Source of the DNA: Platycnemis pennipes
Taxonomy: Eukaryota; Arthropoda; Insecta; Odonata; Platycnemididae
DNA: 64,000 nucleotides
Direction: 5' to 3'
Assembly: GCA_933228895.1 (NCBI GenBank)
Contig: OW121855.1
Location: forward strand, 31,510,698 to 31,574,697
In this document: positions 24,721 through 36,040 of the stretch, piece after piece
Layout of the letters: each line of letters starts with the position of its first letter
Numbering within the stretch: position 1 is the first letter of the stretch
Program-made: the position numbers and the translations under genes
Notes under the pieces: model-generated
What the model was told of the DNA's origin: nothing
Seen by the model: only the letters and a program-made list of their open reading frames with translations
The model's database searches: none

Positions 24721-24879
24721 CATCATCGCATTTTATCCACACAAAATAATCCACCAAAATAGCCAATAACCCCGCCACAAAATTTACATCATACAAAGAG
24801 GATATTAATATTATTTTTTTTCCATCCGCGATATACTGGTTACAGTAACAAAATTGGAAATTGCCGGAGGAAAAACGCT

Positions 24880-24951
24880 TCCTGGAACGGGAATCGAACC
24901 ACGGACCTTTGATTTGCTAGGCCAATACACAGGCCATCACGCTACCCAGGA
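24880..24951 (-). pseudogene. tRNA-Ala(AGC)-like relic or SINE head
   Basis: A 72-nt stretch read on the minus strand has a full 7-bp acceptor stem (TCCTGGG against TCCAGGA, one G-U pair), an A-box-like TAGCGTGATGG, an anticodon loop CTAGCAA giving AGC on a 4-of-5 bp stem, and a B box GGTTCGATTCC. The D stem is weak and the T stem is mismatched at several positions, so a working tRNA is unlikely. It could be a dead tRNA gene or the head of a tRNA-derived SINE. Confidence 0.5.
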
Positions 24952-26240
24952 TCTCAGTCCCAAAGGCAATTTAACAAAGCAAACCTGATGGGAATTTAAT
25001 AATTTCCACTCAACCTACTTTTAACTTTCACGCTTTTAATTTCACAAACCTCCCATTATTCCGTCCTAACTATCCGTTCTCCTCCTCTCTCTTTTTTCAC
25101 ATGTCCAACATTCTTCCTTCTACCACTCATTCAAAACACCCTCACCCCCGTTGCATCCAATCCATCAGTCCTCTCCAAATTACTATTGTTCACCAATTTT
25201 TTCCTATCTCCTTTCTTTCTTTTGCCTACTCCACCTTCCTACACTCCATAATTCTCCTAACTCCAACCCTCTCTACGCCCCCATTCAGAGAGCAGACTCT
25301 CTATGTAAACCCAGCAAAGGATAATGTGGATTGAAATTCCATGCGAAAGAAAAGTTGTTTCGAAATCTTTTGATTGCTCACCGCAATTCAACTCTACGCG
25401 TAATCCCACGATCTGCCGCAAGATGGCAGGTGGTCTTTTTGGCAATGGGTAGTGTGTGTAAAAATGAGCTGTAGAATAATTCCATCTTTTGGCCGAAAGA
25501 CCTCTTTTAATATAATTTCTGTTTTCTCAGATAATTTGAAGCAGTATTGAAATCATAATATGGAGATAAATGTACTTTTTAAATAGACAAATATTTTGAT
25601 GAACAAATGTTTACGTTTATAGCTTGAAAACATGTTATTAACTATAACCTTCCTCGATGCCCTTGGTAATGCTGTGCATACTATTAGAATGGATTGAATA
25701 CAAAACAAACAACGAAATTAAGAATTTCGCTGTAATATTCTGCAGAGAAAACAATAACCTGTTAATATTTAATTACTTATTTTAGGAAAAACCCATGTTC
25801 TTGGTATCAAGTTTCCTCTGTTCACACTAATGACTTTCTGAATTTCCGATATCAAAGCTGCCATAAAGTTTTTCCTTCTATCGCAACCTGCAGTATTGCT
25901 TTGTTATATGATTCTATCATATCACACTATGCATTATTTCATGTAAACCTCGAACAAATTCCAAAACATTTTATGGTTCTCATTAAATATAATTTTTTTA
26001 CTTAATTCTCTCTCTTCTCATCACATTCAACAGGCATATCAATTACATAGATACGTGTCCTAGAAATTTTTGCGAATCAATGAAACAAACGAACAACATC
26101 GACAATATTTGACTAAGCCAAACTGCGGCAAGGTCGATTTCGGTTCAGCGAGAATTTTTATTCATTCAACGCTTGCGAGCGGTCTGCCTCCATCAACATA
26201 AATTGCAAACGGGATGATTTACATTTGCCACGCATAAAAA
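24952..26240. other. Non-coding stretch, no gene seen
   Basis: AT-rich, with a pyrimidine-rich piece at about 25050-25270. No supported gene or repeat. Confidence 0.4.
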
Positions 26241-26680
26241 TGCCGTTTCTTTACGGCAGTGAGGCATGGACGATGACAGCAGCGGAGAAGAAATGGGTGG
26301 AAGCATTCGAAATATGGTGCTATCGAAGAATGATGAAGATAAAATGGATCGATCGAGTGGCAAATGAAGAAGTCCTAAGAAGAATGGGAGAAAAGAGAAG
26401 TCTGCTGAAAACTATAAAAAGAAGAAGGGACAACTTAATCGGCCACATCTTAAGACAAGATGGCCTGATGAAGACAATCGTCGAAGGAAAAGTGAGCGGG
26501 GAGAATGGAAAAGGCAGGCCTCGTATGAGTTACATAGGACAGGTCGTAACGGACGTGAAAGAGAAGAACTACGTTAACATGAAGAGGTTGGCCGATAGAA
26601 GAATCGAGTGGAGGGCTACGTCAAACCAATCCTAGGATTGGTTTGACGTAGCTGATGACGCTTAACAAGGAAAGAAACAT
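26241..26680 (+). mobile_element. LINE 3' end (RTE-like), 5'-truncated
   Basis: The frame to 26635 encodes the C-terminal part of a non-LTR retrotransposon reverse transcriptase: FLYGSEAWTMTAAEKKWVEA, WCYRRMMKIKW, EEVLRRMGEKRSLL, LIGHILRQDGL and GKGRPRMSY occur in the order usual for RTE-type and related LINEs. Homology to the copy at 58.8 kb starts at about 26243, so the element is 5'-truncated and the ATG codons upstream are not its start. The frame is open to the stop. A 3' tail with ctgatgac follows. The RT catalytic core is absent, so it is inactive. Clade assignment is by resemblance only. Confidence 0.85.
26615..26652. repeat. Perfect 38-bp palindrome in LINE 3' end
   Basis: gctacgtcaaaccaatcc and the continuation are exactly self-complementary with no loop, centred between 26633 and 26634 (cct/agg). 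It covers the last codons and the stop. The sibling copy at 59.7 kb keeps caatcctaggattg but not the outer arms, so part of the symmetry is shared by the family and part is special to this copy. Confidence 0.9.
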
Positions 26681-26689
26681 TCCGTTCTC

Positions 26690-27040
26690 CTGTTTGGCCC
26701 ATCTACGTTCCTAAATATTTTCATTAAAAGGAACTCTGGTGATTTTTTGAAGAATAATGGAGTTAAAACGCTTAATCCTGCATCCAACTACTGACTTTCG
26801 GGCTTAATATGTTAACGCGAATGGCATTCTCTCGGATTAATCAGGATGAATCAACCTCAGCAATCCATTTTTGCTGCTAATATTAAATTTTCAATGATGT
26901 AAATCAGTCGAAACAAATTTGGAAAAATTACCAAGTGCCAATGGGTAATTTGGATAGAAGTCAACAGAGTTCACGGGAGAGACCACATTCGCATTTTACT
27001 GTAAGCTACGAAAGGGAAATGAAATTGAGGGCACATTATT
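26690..27040. other. Short non-coding stretch
   Basis: Nothing recognisable. Confidence 0.4.
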
Positions 27041-27800
27041 CCCATGAGGACTACATTTTCCACGCGGGCTCAGCAGAATAATACTAGCAGGGACATCTCG
27101 GGTAGGCCGCCAAAGAATCTCCACCAAGGTAAGCGCTGGTCGTGTTCGCCCTTCCTACCAACCCACCCACGTAGGAGGGGGTGGGAGATCGGAAGCCAGG
27201 ACCAATCAAGTCGCCTTTCCCGTTCGTTCCTTGGCCGAGACCCCAACTTACCCCACCAATTGCGTCGTTCCCTTTTTTGTTTCAGCGGAAAAAAGACAAA
27301 ATGTAGCAAGGGCGTGTGTGAAAGTTCAAGCTCGACCTCGGTCGGGGGGAGGCTTGGGATGCTCAGGGCGTCTGCAGGACGTAAACATTCAATCGCATCT
27401 CTCCCGAAGGGCCAACTGTGAAGTCTTACACCTCCTCCCTTTCCCTGTTCCGGTGGAAAAATTGATGACGGCCCTCGATGTCATTCCCTCCCTTCCTCTG
27501 ACCATAAACATCGGAATGGTTACCCCCGAGCCACCTTCGCCGTCGGCGCAATGTCATTTTTTCCCCACTATCCTTCCCTCTCCTCTCTGACCTTTCGCAA
27601 AGTTTTCGACAATATCGCGGGCAATTACGATGCATAAACAAATGGAGTGGGATGGGTGAGTTGGGGTGAATCGGCGTCATGCGAAACGAAAGCCGTGGGG
27701 TGGACGGAAAAAAATGTCACGTACGGTACCATAAGGAGTTTCACTTGAGTTTTAAAATCTTCCTCTCCGGGCGAAAATATGCAACGAACTTTCGTATCTG
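27041..27800. other. GC-rich patch, no gene called
   Basis: CpG-containing patch. Overlapping frames on both strands (27044-27421, 27231-27590 plus; 27070-27309, 27426-27680, 27625-27810 minus) show no conserved motif. Confidence 0.4.
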
Positions 27801-29367
27801 AGTCAGGCATTATAGAATAAATATATTTTTATTCCAAGAAAACCCCTTGTTTATTGAATGATGGCCCTCAACCGGTAAGATTGTCATAGTGACAATATAT
27901 GATTTGAAGATATTAGTAAGGGTCATTCAGAAAATAATTTAAAGGAAAGTAAAAGGCTATTCAGGATGTTTCCGCCTGAGTTTATGAAAATTGTAAGGTC
28001 CAAAAAAATTTATTTTTACACTGTAGTAGGTAATCGTAACAAATTTCTTTCTATTCTTGGTTTTGATAATCGCGAGTAATATGAAATTCTGTTGTGAGCG
28101 GGATTATTTTGAATACTTGTTGTTGGGAAATTTCTATTGTGAGATTTCCATTTGTCTATTTTCACTGAGAAAGTGAATATAGTTTCACTTTCGACCTTGC
28201 GCACCTGGCCCTCAGCCTTTTCCGGCGGGAGAATAAGTTATTTGCATCTCCCGAATTTTCCTTGCATGTTTTCTAGTTATGGAAACTTCCCACTTCCTTC
28301 CTCTTTCGCCTCCTGCGTGGAATATTCGCGGAAGACCCTATATATTAGCTATCACGGCTAGTATATTGGTTAGTTAGTTAGTTGGTTGGCTGGTTAGTTG
28401 GCGGTTCTTCCATGATTGTTGTAGGCGTTGTCGCTTGATTGTCCCGACCGTGTTACATTGACTGGTAAGACCCTTCGCCCTGTACTCTGAATTTTCCTTC
28501 ACCCTGTATTTTGTACTTCTTTTGGCTCCCGCCACGAACAATCTCCCCAAAGATTATAGTTTGCCTCTTGTGAATAAATGTTTTTGGGTAATCTCGAAGT
28601 TGTTTGTCTATTACTCTCACCATCCCGACGCCAAGGGCAAGAATCCTAATCATATTTAATTCTTATCGGCACTCGCTGCATCCGGCTGTCTCGTAGGAGA
28701 TAGCAAGACGTCGTCGCGGGATGCATCATTTTGAGACGAAAATGACCGAGTGGCTGAGATTGGTCATGAAATTAACAGGCAGTAATCATGAAGAAAGAAA
28801 GAAGCAGGGTAAGAAATTGCACTGCTTGCTTTCATTTTCGTGGTCTAAATTCGAAAAGCTATTGCGTGAGTCAAAATGAATTCGGGATGAGTAACCTTGG
28901 CAAAAATACGAATTCTGCGTTCACTGGCGACCTATCTACTATGGAAGACTCATAAAAGTGGCATTCCCATATGAGGATCCATTACTGTGGAGAACATAGA
29001 ACCAGCTAGAGATTTCATTTCAATAAAAAGTAAGGATAACGACTAGCACCGGAAAAGGAGACGGACAAACTTTCACAAAGAGAAACGATAGTTTTGAGAG
29101 GAAGAGCAAAACTGCTATTTGTGTCGCAGAAAAACTTGCGGTGCACAAAGAAAAAGGGGATATTTATGTTACAGGCGAAGATAGCGTCTTAACAGAATGA
29201 AAGCACACTGTGAGAGGGATAAAAAAGCTAGGGAGTCAGAACACGCTGTCTTGGAAATTACGTACGTAGCATACTTCTTTGCTCTAATGAGTTTCGGATA
29301 ATAGCGTCACTAGAAAAGGCCTGACTACGAAATTTTGATTCGTAGCGTTTTGTACAATGGTGACGGA
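27801..29367. other. Non-coding stretch, no gene seen
   Basis: Contains a GTTA/GGTT microsatellite at 28368-28402 and otherwise nothing I can name. Confidence 0.4.
28368..28402. repeat. GTTA/GGTT microsatellite
   Basis: About nine imperfect tetranucleotide units of ggtt, agtt and ggct type. The same unit type forms the tail of the SINE copies at 43.78 and 55.41 kb, but no SINE body is attached here. Confidence 0.7.
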
Positions 29368-29652
29368 GAATTGGATAGAGCGAGTTTACTATACTGAAGT
29401 TCTAAGAATATTAAAGGAAATAGGATTTTTTTGGAAAATCTGAAATAAAGGATGCATACCCTTATGGGACTCATGACACCACCAAAAAGCGTTATGATGA
29501 CATTTTCAAAGGGAAAGTGGGTGGAAAGATCTGTTTTTGAACATCATGGATGGTATGGACATGGAATAAATCATGAAGAAGGTAAAATATACAACTATTT
29601 ACACGTAAATAATTGAGCCAAAAGAAGAATCGAGTGGAGAGCAGAGTAAAAC
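29368..29652 (+). pseudogene. Decayed LINE 3' end (RTE-like)
   Basis: ttggatagagcgag and tactgaagttctaagaa match the segment coding for KWIDRV-NEEVLRR in the copy at 26.3 kb. agaagaatcgagtggagag (29623-29641) matches its RRIEWR end. The part between is scrambled by indels and stops, so this is an old copy of the same or a related LINE. Confidence 0.55.
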
Positions 29653-30137
29653 AAATGAAATAATATGAAAATAACAGTAACAGAAAAAAGACTAGTATTT
29701 CATTTTTGTGGAAAATTGATTATGAGTACTATTACCACATGGACCTGAGTCAGTTTTCCAACCTCAGCTGCAGGAATGAATGTTGGTGATATAAACAAAT
29801 CGACAGAACCTGATTCAATGCATGTACTAATGTACGTTAATAACACCATAAAAAAGTTTCTGTGAAAATGTCCAATTGTACAAGGTAGTACCTAAACAAA
29901 ATAAAGTAAAGAAATTTTAAACAGTTTTGGCAAGCACTTCAGGGGAATTTTTATCAGGAATGTGGAAATAAAACACTATCACCAACTCACAGAAAACGGA
30001 TGACGAATTATTAGTCATTAATTAATAGGTCATTCACGTCATTTGAGGTATGTGGAGATTTGTAAGGAGGAAGGAATTTTAGAATAAGTGTTGGAAGGAG
30101 AGATGAATTCTCTCAACACAGCAATCCTTATCAAGTT
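29653..30137. other. Non-coding stretch, no gene seen
   Basis: Nothing recognisable. Confidence 0.4.
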
Positions 30138-30205
30138 CCGGGATCTGAACCTAGGCCCTTGAGATTGAATACTAGAACTATAGTCACCAAAGCAACTCAA
30201 TCCCT
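30138..30205 (-). mobile_element. SINE head or tRNA-like relic
   Basis: Read on the minus strand it starts GGGATTGAGTTG and ends AGATCCCGG. It aligns without gaps to the tRNA-like head of the SINE at 55.75 kb over 67 positions, about 70 percent by eye. It keeps an A-box-like TGGTGACTATAGTTCTAG and a B-box-like GGTTCAGATCC. No SINE body is visible on its 3' side, so it may be a head-only remnant or a separate tRNA pseudogene. Confidence 0.45.
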
Positions 30206-31150
30206 GAAAAATAATCTAAATTGAAAAAGTTTTACGACAGCAAGGACCACATGAAAAAAATACCAGTGGTAAGTAAAACAGCAATAGCATCTTATTTTAT
30301 CTCTTTGACTCGTTGCATCCAGGCATAGTACGCCTGGAGCTTTTTTTTCTGATGGCCATTGCAGCATATCATCGGGAGGTGCAAGGAATTTATAGGCTCA
30401 AGGAGGGAGCCAATTAAGTGATTATGTCCCGAGAACATTATCGGAAAAGACATTTAATAATCTATTCAGTTTCTTATCCCGTCCTCCTTCACGGAATCAC
30501 TTAAAATTCCAATTATCTCCTCTCTCGCTTCCACTCTTATCTCCGGCAAACTCTCCACACTTCTTCCTCTTTCCTCCGTCTTTAATGTCATTTTCCGCTA
30601 ACTGTTCCCTCCCCCAGCCTGAGCGAGACGCATCTTTTAATCTCGTCGCATTTCTACCCATTCCCTCGTTCCACACGGTTAATGAGCACTTTATACTCGT
30701 AAAGCACTTTACGAGACGGATGAGAGGGCGAGGTCCATGAGGGTACAACGCTTTTGGATGAGGGAAACGAAGGGTAGAACGGGATGGAAGCGGAGAATTC
30801 TGTTGAGGCAAGGAGGCGATGGTGTAGCGGAGCGGACCATTAGGCACCCTTGAACGGTGAAGGAATCGTTTGGGAAATGTTTACCCCTTCCTGAATGTTT
30901 GTATGTCTATTCAATCGGCTGCGAAAGTTGATTTATTGGGAAACAATTTATTAACACGTTATATAGACAACATCAATGCCGTTCTTGTTATTTTAGCTTG
31001 TAATTGTTGAATTTTAATTGCGCTAATTGTGCTAAGTTTATGAGATAACCAGCTGATGTAACAGATACTGCTTGAAAACATTTTAAATTTATATTTTGCT
31101 ATGGCAAGCGGCATCATAAAAATAATTTTTGGATAAAAGCTATCTATCTA
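30206..31150. other. Non-coding, with GC patch 30480-30850
   Basis: A GC-richer patch holds a 116-codon minus frame (30497-30847) with no recognisable domain. The rest is AT-rich. Confidence 0.4.
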
Positions 31151-31156
31151 GTTCTA

Positions 31157-31198
31157 TCAAACTATTTCTGAGTATTATCAAGCTATTTCTGAGTACTA
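31157..31198 (+). repeat. Short tandem duplication (about 21 bp)
   Basis: atcaaactatttctgagtatt is followed at once by atcaagctatttctgagtac. Confidence 0.75.
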
Positions 31199-32262
31199 CG
31201 AGGGGATAAATGGACGTGATGGAAGTTATCGGAAACATAATTGAATGGGGCATGTAACGCAATTCATACGCAATTTATAACCTTGTATATCCTTATTATA
31301 ATCGTAATGCAGTGAGTTGAAGGACATTATTTTTAACATTTACATAATTACTTTGTCAGTAACGGTGATTTTATGCAAGTAATATGTCTGTAGAATATAG
31401 GTTTAAATTAGAAGCTGTAGTGATTTTTTGCGAATTTGGTTCATTATTGGTACATTTTCCTCCGGTTAAGGTAGGCTTCAATGGATTATCCCTTCTCTCT
31501 TTGGATTTAGGTCATCTATTGGTTCAATTTTAAGTCTATTTTTTCTTTTCAAGTCGGCACACTTCCTACCCGTATTCATGCAATCCATAATAACATTTCT
31601 TTTCCTTCCTCATCCTCACTTTACCAGAATTTCACTTTCGATAAAAAACTTCATCATTTCATCGCCCCTAAGTACCTATTTTTTTCACTCATCCTCACTG
31701 ATTTCTCCTAAATTCCGCCAGATATCTTATCTTCTCCCCTATTATGCTCAACGTCCTTTCATTCGTACGCCTTTCTGTTCTTCGCGCTTAATCCATTTTC
31801 CTGTGGCCCAAATTTCTAAGGTTTCCAATTGTTTCTAATTCGCCTTCCCATGTTTTCACGTCTCTGATCCAAATACACACTCTATGTCAAACTCTTCAAT
31901 GTATTTCTCCTAACCTCTCTGTTCAAGGTTCTCATCAACAGCGCTGGATCACTAAAAAGTAGAGTTTATTTGAAGTCGGTTGGGCAAATACAAGAACTAA
32001 GATTGTGTTTTTGACGGGAATACATGTCTGGTACGGATTCATCCCATGCCAAATACCTTTGATATGGTTTGCAAATTAGTGTGTAGGTACACTGTCTCCA
32101 CGATACACCTTGTTCTTTTAGGTCGTTAAAATCCACATACGCACAATATTACTAGAAAATTAGAGAAAATGAGAGATTCGGAAATGCAACAGGCTCTTGA
32201 ATGAGCTCTTTCATTGCGACTTCATTACCAAATGAAGGTCACGAAATCAAATATAAATAAGA
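31199..32262. other. Non-coding stretch, no gene seen
   Basis: Pyrimidine-rich frame at 31578-31838 is composition-driven. No repeat copy recognised. Confidence 0.4.
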
Positions 32263-32395
32263 GATGGGAGAAATAATTCACTTCGTACTTATTACACGAA
32301 TTTATTTTAACCCAACCGGTTTAGACGTTAGCACGTCATCATCAGGGGTACAATCTCATAGTGGCATAAGTACAAAGTGAATAATTTCTCCCATC
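32263..32395. repeat. 133-bp inverted-repeat unit around hammerhead-like core
   Basis: Arms of 35 bp (32263-32297 and 32361-32395; both ends gatgggagaaat) are complementary at about 31 positions and enclose 63 bp that hold the hammerhead-like core. Folded as RNA, the arms would close stem I of that core. It could be a small non-autonomous element; no target duplication was identified. Confidence 0.7.
32310..32349 (-). ncRNA. Hammerhead-ribozyme-like motif, one core change
   Basis: On the minus strand: ACCC, CTGATGA (32339-32345), one extra U, stem II GACG-TGCTAA-CGTC, then TAAA where GAAA is expected, the palindrome ACCGGT (32315-32320) as stem III, U at cleavage position 17 (32314), and GGGT pairing with the leading ACCC as stem I. 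All three helices form, but G12 is replaced by U, so this copy should cleave poorly or not at all. The layout matches hammerheads known from Penelope-like elements. Confidence 0.6.
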
Positions 32396-34084
32396 ATGCT
32401 ACCATTCTACAAAGTAGAGCCTGCCACAGTTGAATTTTTTATAAATAAGAGAATTGAAAATAAGTTATAACTAGAAAAATTTAGCATAAAAAGTTATTTA
32501 ATAGTCAATTATTCCCGAACAAATTGATTTCAAGATAAATTTATGAACATTATATTTACCTTGAAATTACCTCATTCACTTCCTTATTAAATAAAAATAT
32601 TTTACCGTGTGCTTATCCGAATCCCACATAAGATGAACTTATTTCTTTATCAAATCTACAATAATTGGCCTAATACTTTAAAAAAGGCACTAATCTTGTA
32701 CAAACTTTGCCTTCTTTGCATCAAGACTGAAAATTATTGCTGCGCCATTAATTAACTTTCCTTTGGGATTTCCGTTCATTCGATACAGGTTTATAGCATG
32801 TCTCCTGGAATTCTAGGGAATTAACTTCCTTAGCATCACGCCAAAAGATGTTCAGAAGAAGAAAAAGGCCCAATCGGAGAGGGGAAAGAATTCCCAGAAG
32901 GATACGCGGCAGTGGAGCGAGTGGAAGGATATGGATGTAATAGGGTGGGGAGAAATGGGAGGAGGAGAGGAGGCACTCGAGAAAACCGACTGGCCAAAAA
33001 GGTCGAAGAACTCGTATCGCAATAAATGTCGAATTGCATTCGATGCTGGCTGGCGCCAAGAGTACCTAAGGCAAAAGATATCTTTCATGCGCATTCACGA
33101 GCAGCCTTTCCAATTTAGAACGAACCAATTGATCGTTCGTAGAAATATATACCTTCCACAGATAAATATGATATTTATTCGTATAAACACTTTTCTCGAT
33201 CGTGTAAAAGGTTTCATTTTCACCTTTCCGACCGTTGCTCTTACATATATCTTAGAGTTATGTCACTTTACCATTGCTTAAGATTCATTTTATTTGAAAA
33301 CAAATTATATTAGACTATTGTAATAATATTCATTAAAATTTAGGCAACAATTGCTCACCATCAGAACTTAGAACATATCATAAATAATAGAGGGAGACAC
33401 TTTAACTTCGTTCAAATTTTTGCTTATTCCTCATTTTATTCGCGGCCTAACAGTCGTATCCTGAAATATATTTCCAGTATCATTATATATGTTTACTGAA
33501 ATATGCATCTCTCCCTCCCAATATTTACAAAAACCACGACATATAGGTTTATGTAAGAGTAGATTTTCCGTGGGTCAATGACTACCCTAGAAAAGTAGGC
33601 CTTTTAGGTCAATTTACGTAGACCCACAGTAAACCCTCTACTTCTAGCACTCTCTTCGGCTTTCCATCTTAATTTGAAATATCTATTAGAAAAGAAAATC
33701 TCTCGTTGCAAACTAAACTTCTAGTTTTTCACAACTCATATATGGTAAGAAAGATATGGCATCAAATAACTGAGTGATGGAGAAAACATTTGATATTGAA
33801 TACAAATATGAATGTAAACACTGCAGCTGCATCATCGTGCAATGGCATTCACGCTGCAAAATGGACAACTGATTATTTTTTCGTGAAACTCCTGCTTGTA
33901 AGTCCGTTTTGATTTACCTTACCATTATTATCACTAAAAAAATATTTTTGAGGACTCTAATTCAAGTTTTTATTACGTATTTCAACTTTTTTTTATCCTC
34001 CTAACCAATTTATCTATGCAACGAAAAGGTAAATCTTGATATTTAGGTCAACCTGAATTCCACACCACACAAACCAAACCACTG
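32396..34084. other. Non-coding stretch, no gene seen
   Basis: A GC-richer piece at 32830-33070 carries overlapping frames on both strands with no motif. An imperfect inverted repeat around gtgggtc and gaccca (about 33557-33648) was noted. No gene is supported. Confidence 0.4.
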
Positions 34085-34535
34085 ACGATATATGTTTTAC
34101 CTAACCATCCTTTGAAATGTGCAACAGGTTTCATGAATATTCCTTTATTAATTTATTAAGAAAATGCTATAATATATCGTCGGCGGTATTTATTAAGAAA
34201 ATGCTATAATATATGTGACCGAAATGCCAAAATTGAGTTTTTGGTAACAAAATGTTCGTCTCGTCAAGGCGCATCTACCTATGAAACCCAAAATGTGATA
34301 TAATGGTATTAAAATATTAAATAAAATATATTATATGTATATAATTGATATACAAATACTATTTTAACACTTTTAAATAATTTTTTGTGCCTCCTGTAAA
34401 ATTTTGTATTTAGCACATACTGGTTTCAAGAATCCGCCAACGATATATATTTCTACCTAACCATCCTTTGAAATGTGCAACAATTTTCATGAATATTCCT
34501 TTATCAATTTATTAAGAAAAAGCTATAATTTTCTC
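34085..34535 (+). repeat. Local direct repeat, about 97 bp x2
   Basis: Copies at 34085-34182 and 34440-34535 share acgatatat, ctacctaaccatcctttgaa (tacctaaccatc... in the first) and ttcatgaatattccttta followed by atttattaagaaaa-gctataat. Inside the first copy a perfect 27-bp piece starting atttattaagaaaatgct is itself repeated (34151-34177 and 34188-34214, period 37). Confidence 0.8.
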
Positions 34536-34739
34536 GGCTGATGTGTTCTTATTGTTTAATCATTAATGGTTCCTTTAAACACTTTTCCGCGAAGGGTCTC
34601 TAAATCAGGATCGGCTATAAAGTCCTTGATGACTGCTTTTATTTAAGAGTTCTAAGCTATTCACCTACTAGTTCGTGATGTAATTAATCCAAAACGGAAT
34701 ACCGTTTTAACTGAAGTGAGTGTCACAGAGCTTATCACA

Positions 34740-35110
34740 TCGATTCTCAACAAGTGGTCACATGCTCGCGAGCAGCTTCTTTGCCAACTGTTCTACCTCC
34801 GTCGGCGAGTCTCCAATGTGTTTTTGCCACCCCTTCCACGCACCTACTTCGCGACCGAGGTCCAAATGGAGGCGTTAACGACCAGTACGCCGCCTCGGGA
34901 AACGATGGAGTCACGAGTCCGCGAAAAGTGACGACCACGTGGCGAGTCGTCGAACTGCCCCGAGAAGTCATCGGCACACTTAAAAAGGGCCGCTTAGCAC
35001 CACAGCGGCGTCGGCCATCCTCGGCTCCGACCGATGTCCGACTTGCTAGCGGATGCTGCATCTCCTGAGAGTAGAACGCGCCCAGCGGTGAATGGGTATC
35101 TAGATAATTC
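34740..35110. other. Isolated GC/CpG-rich island
   Basis: A sharply bounded GC- and CpG-rich island in AT-rich DNA. Equal-length open frames occur on opposite strands (34754-35068 plus and 34747-35061 minus, 104 codons each), which is what stop-poor GC-rich DNA gives by chance. I see no domain in either. A CpG-rich regulatory island or the remains of a GC-rich transposon are both possible. Confidence 0.4.
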
Positions 35111-35364
35111 GCACGCTTTGACAGCTTTTTTCCTCATACAATCAGGGTTATGAATAACGGCAAATATATCCAAAACGAGTGTAGCAATGGATAACATTGG
35201 TAGCTGCATGTTGGTATGAGCACTTAAAGCTAACCCAACGAACAGCATGTTTTTGCATGTTTGCTTTGCTATTTTTTCTTTTTTTAAATAGCGAAGTTTA
35301 GAAAAAGTATATAAATACTAATCCTTTTCTATGCATGATGTGTAGTGCATGTTTGGTGAGAATG

Positions 35365-35420
35365 CACCCCCTGCCACACAGATTTATGGTGGCTTGCAGG
35401 GTATTATGCAGATGTAGATG
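35365..35420 (+). mobile_element. Possible LINE/SINE 3' tail
   Basis: caccccctgccacacagat, then tggtggcttgcagggtat and gcagatgtagatg, resembles a retroelement tail widespread in insects that ends in gatgta-type units. This is recalled by pattern, not by search. Confidence 0.3.
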
Positions 35421-35925
35421 AAGTTCTTTTTGGGGATGGTTGATAGCTTCCCAAAACCACTGGAGTTTTATTTTGTCAGGACTAAAATAGTCAATCTTTG
35501 GATTCATGAGAATATTTAGTATTAGTTGCTAAGGAACATTGGCTGTGTTTCGTGGCATTTTTTTTACCAATAATTGGATATAGAGTGAAAACTATTTTTC
35601 CGAATCCATACGTGATAATAGCTCTACAAATACCTATATACTAGCGTGAAGACATTTCTATATTTCTTTTTTAAATTGACTAAATCTTTTTCGTAATATT
35701 TTTCTCTTTGGCTGGACCAAAATTTTCAAGATTAATTTCGTGGGTCAAATATCTCATCAATATTGGCGTATGTAGGCATTAGCAATGTCAACTTCTAGGC
35801 AATAGGTACTAACTTACGAAAAAAAAGATCACCCCTTATTTGTGACTTTAACCTTAACAAGATTGGTACAAAATCATATTCATCTCCAAAAACAGGAAAA
35901 ATACAACTTCAATGAAAATTTGGCC

Positions 35926-36040
35926 AATTATCATCAACATTGAAATGGACAATAGGGACGCAAGCATATTTATGGATTTATTCATACTAATCCCATTAAA
36001 CAATCCTCAAAGAAAACTCCTATGAATTAGAAAATAATAA
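35926..36040 (+). repeat. Dispersed direct repeat, copy 1
   Basis: A 115-bp segment starting aattatcatcaacattgaaa that is about 90 percent identical by eye, without gaps, to 38674-38788 in the same orientation. No coding potential or terminal repeats are seen. Confidence 0.85.

Noticed and set aside
26651..26690. CTGATGA followed by GAAAC after the LINE, as a hammerhead
   Set aside because: No stem II lies between the boxes, and the CTGATGA belongs to the LINE's GATGA-type tail.
33557..33648. Inverted repeat gtgggtc/gaccca
   Set aside because: Arms are short with several gaps; not distinguishable from chance in this composition.
34747..35068. Equal-length 104-codon frames on both strands
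   Set aside because: Expected by chance in stop-poor GC-rich DNA; no motif in either.
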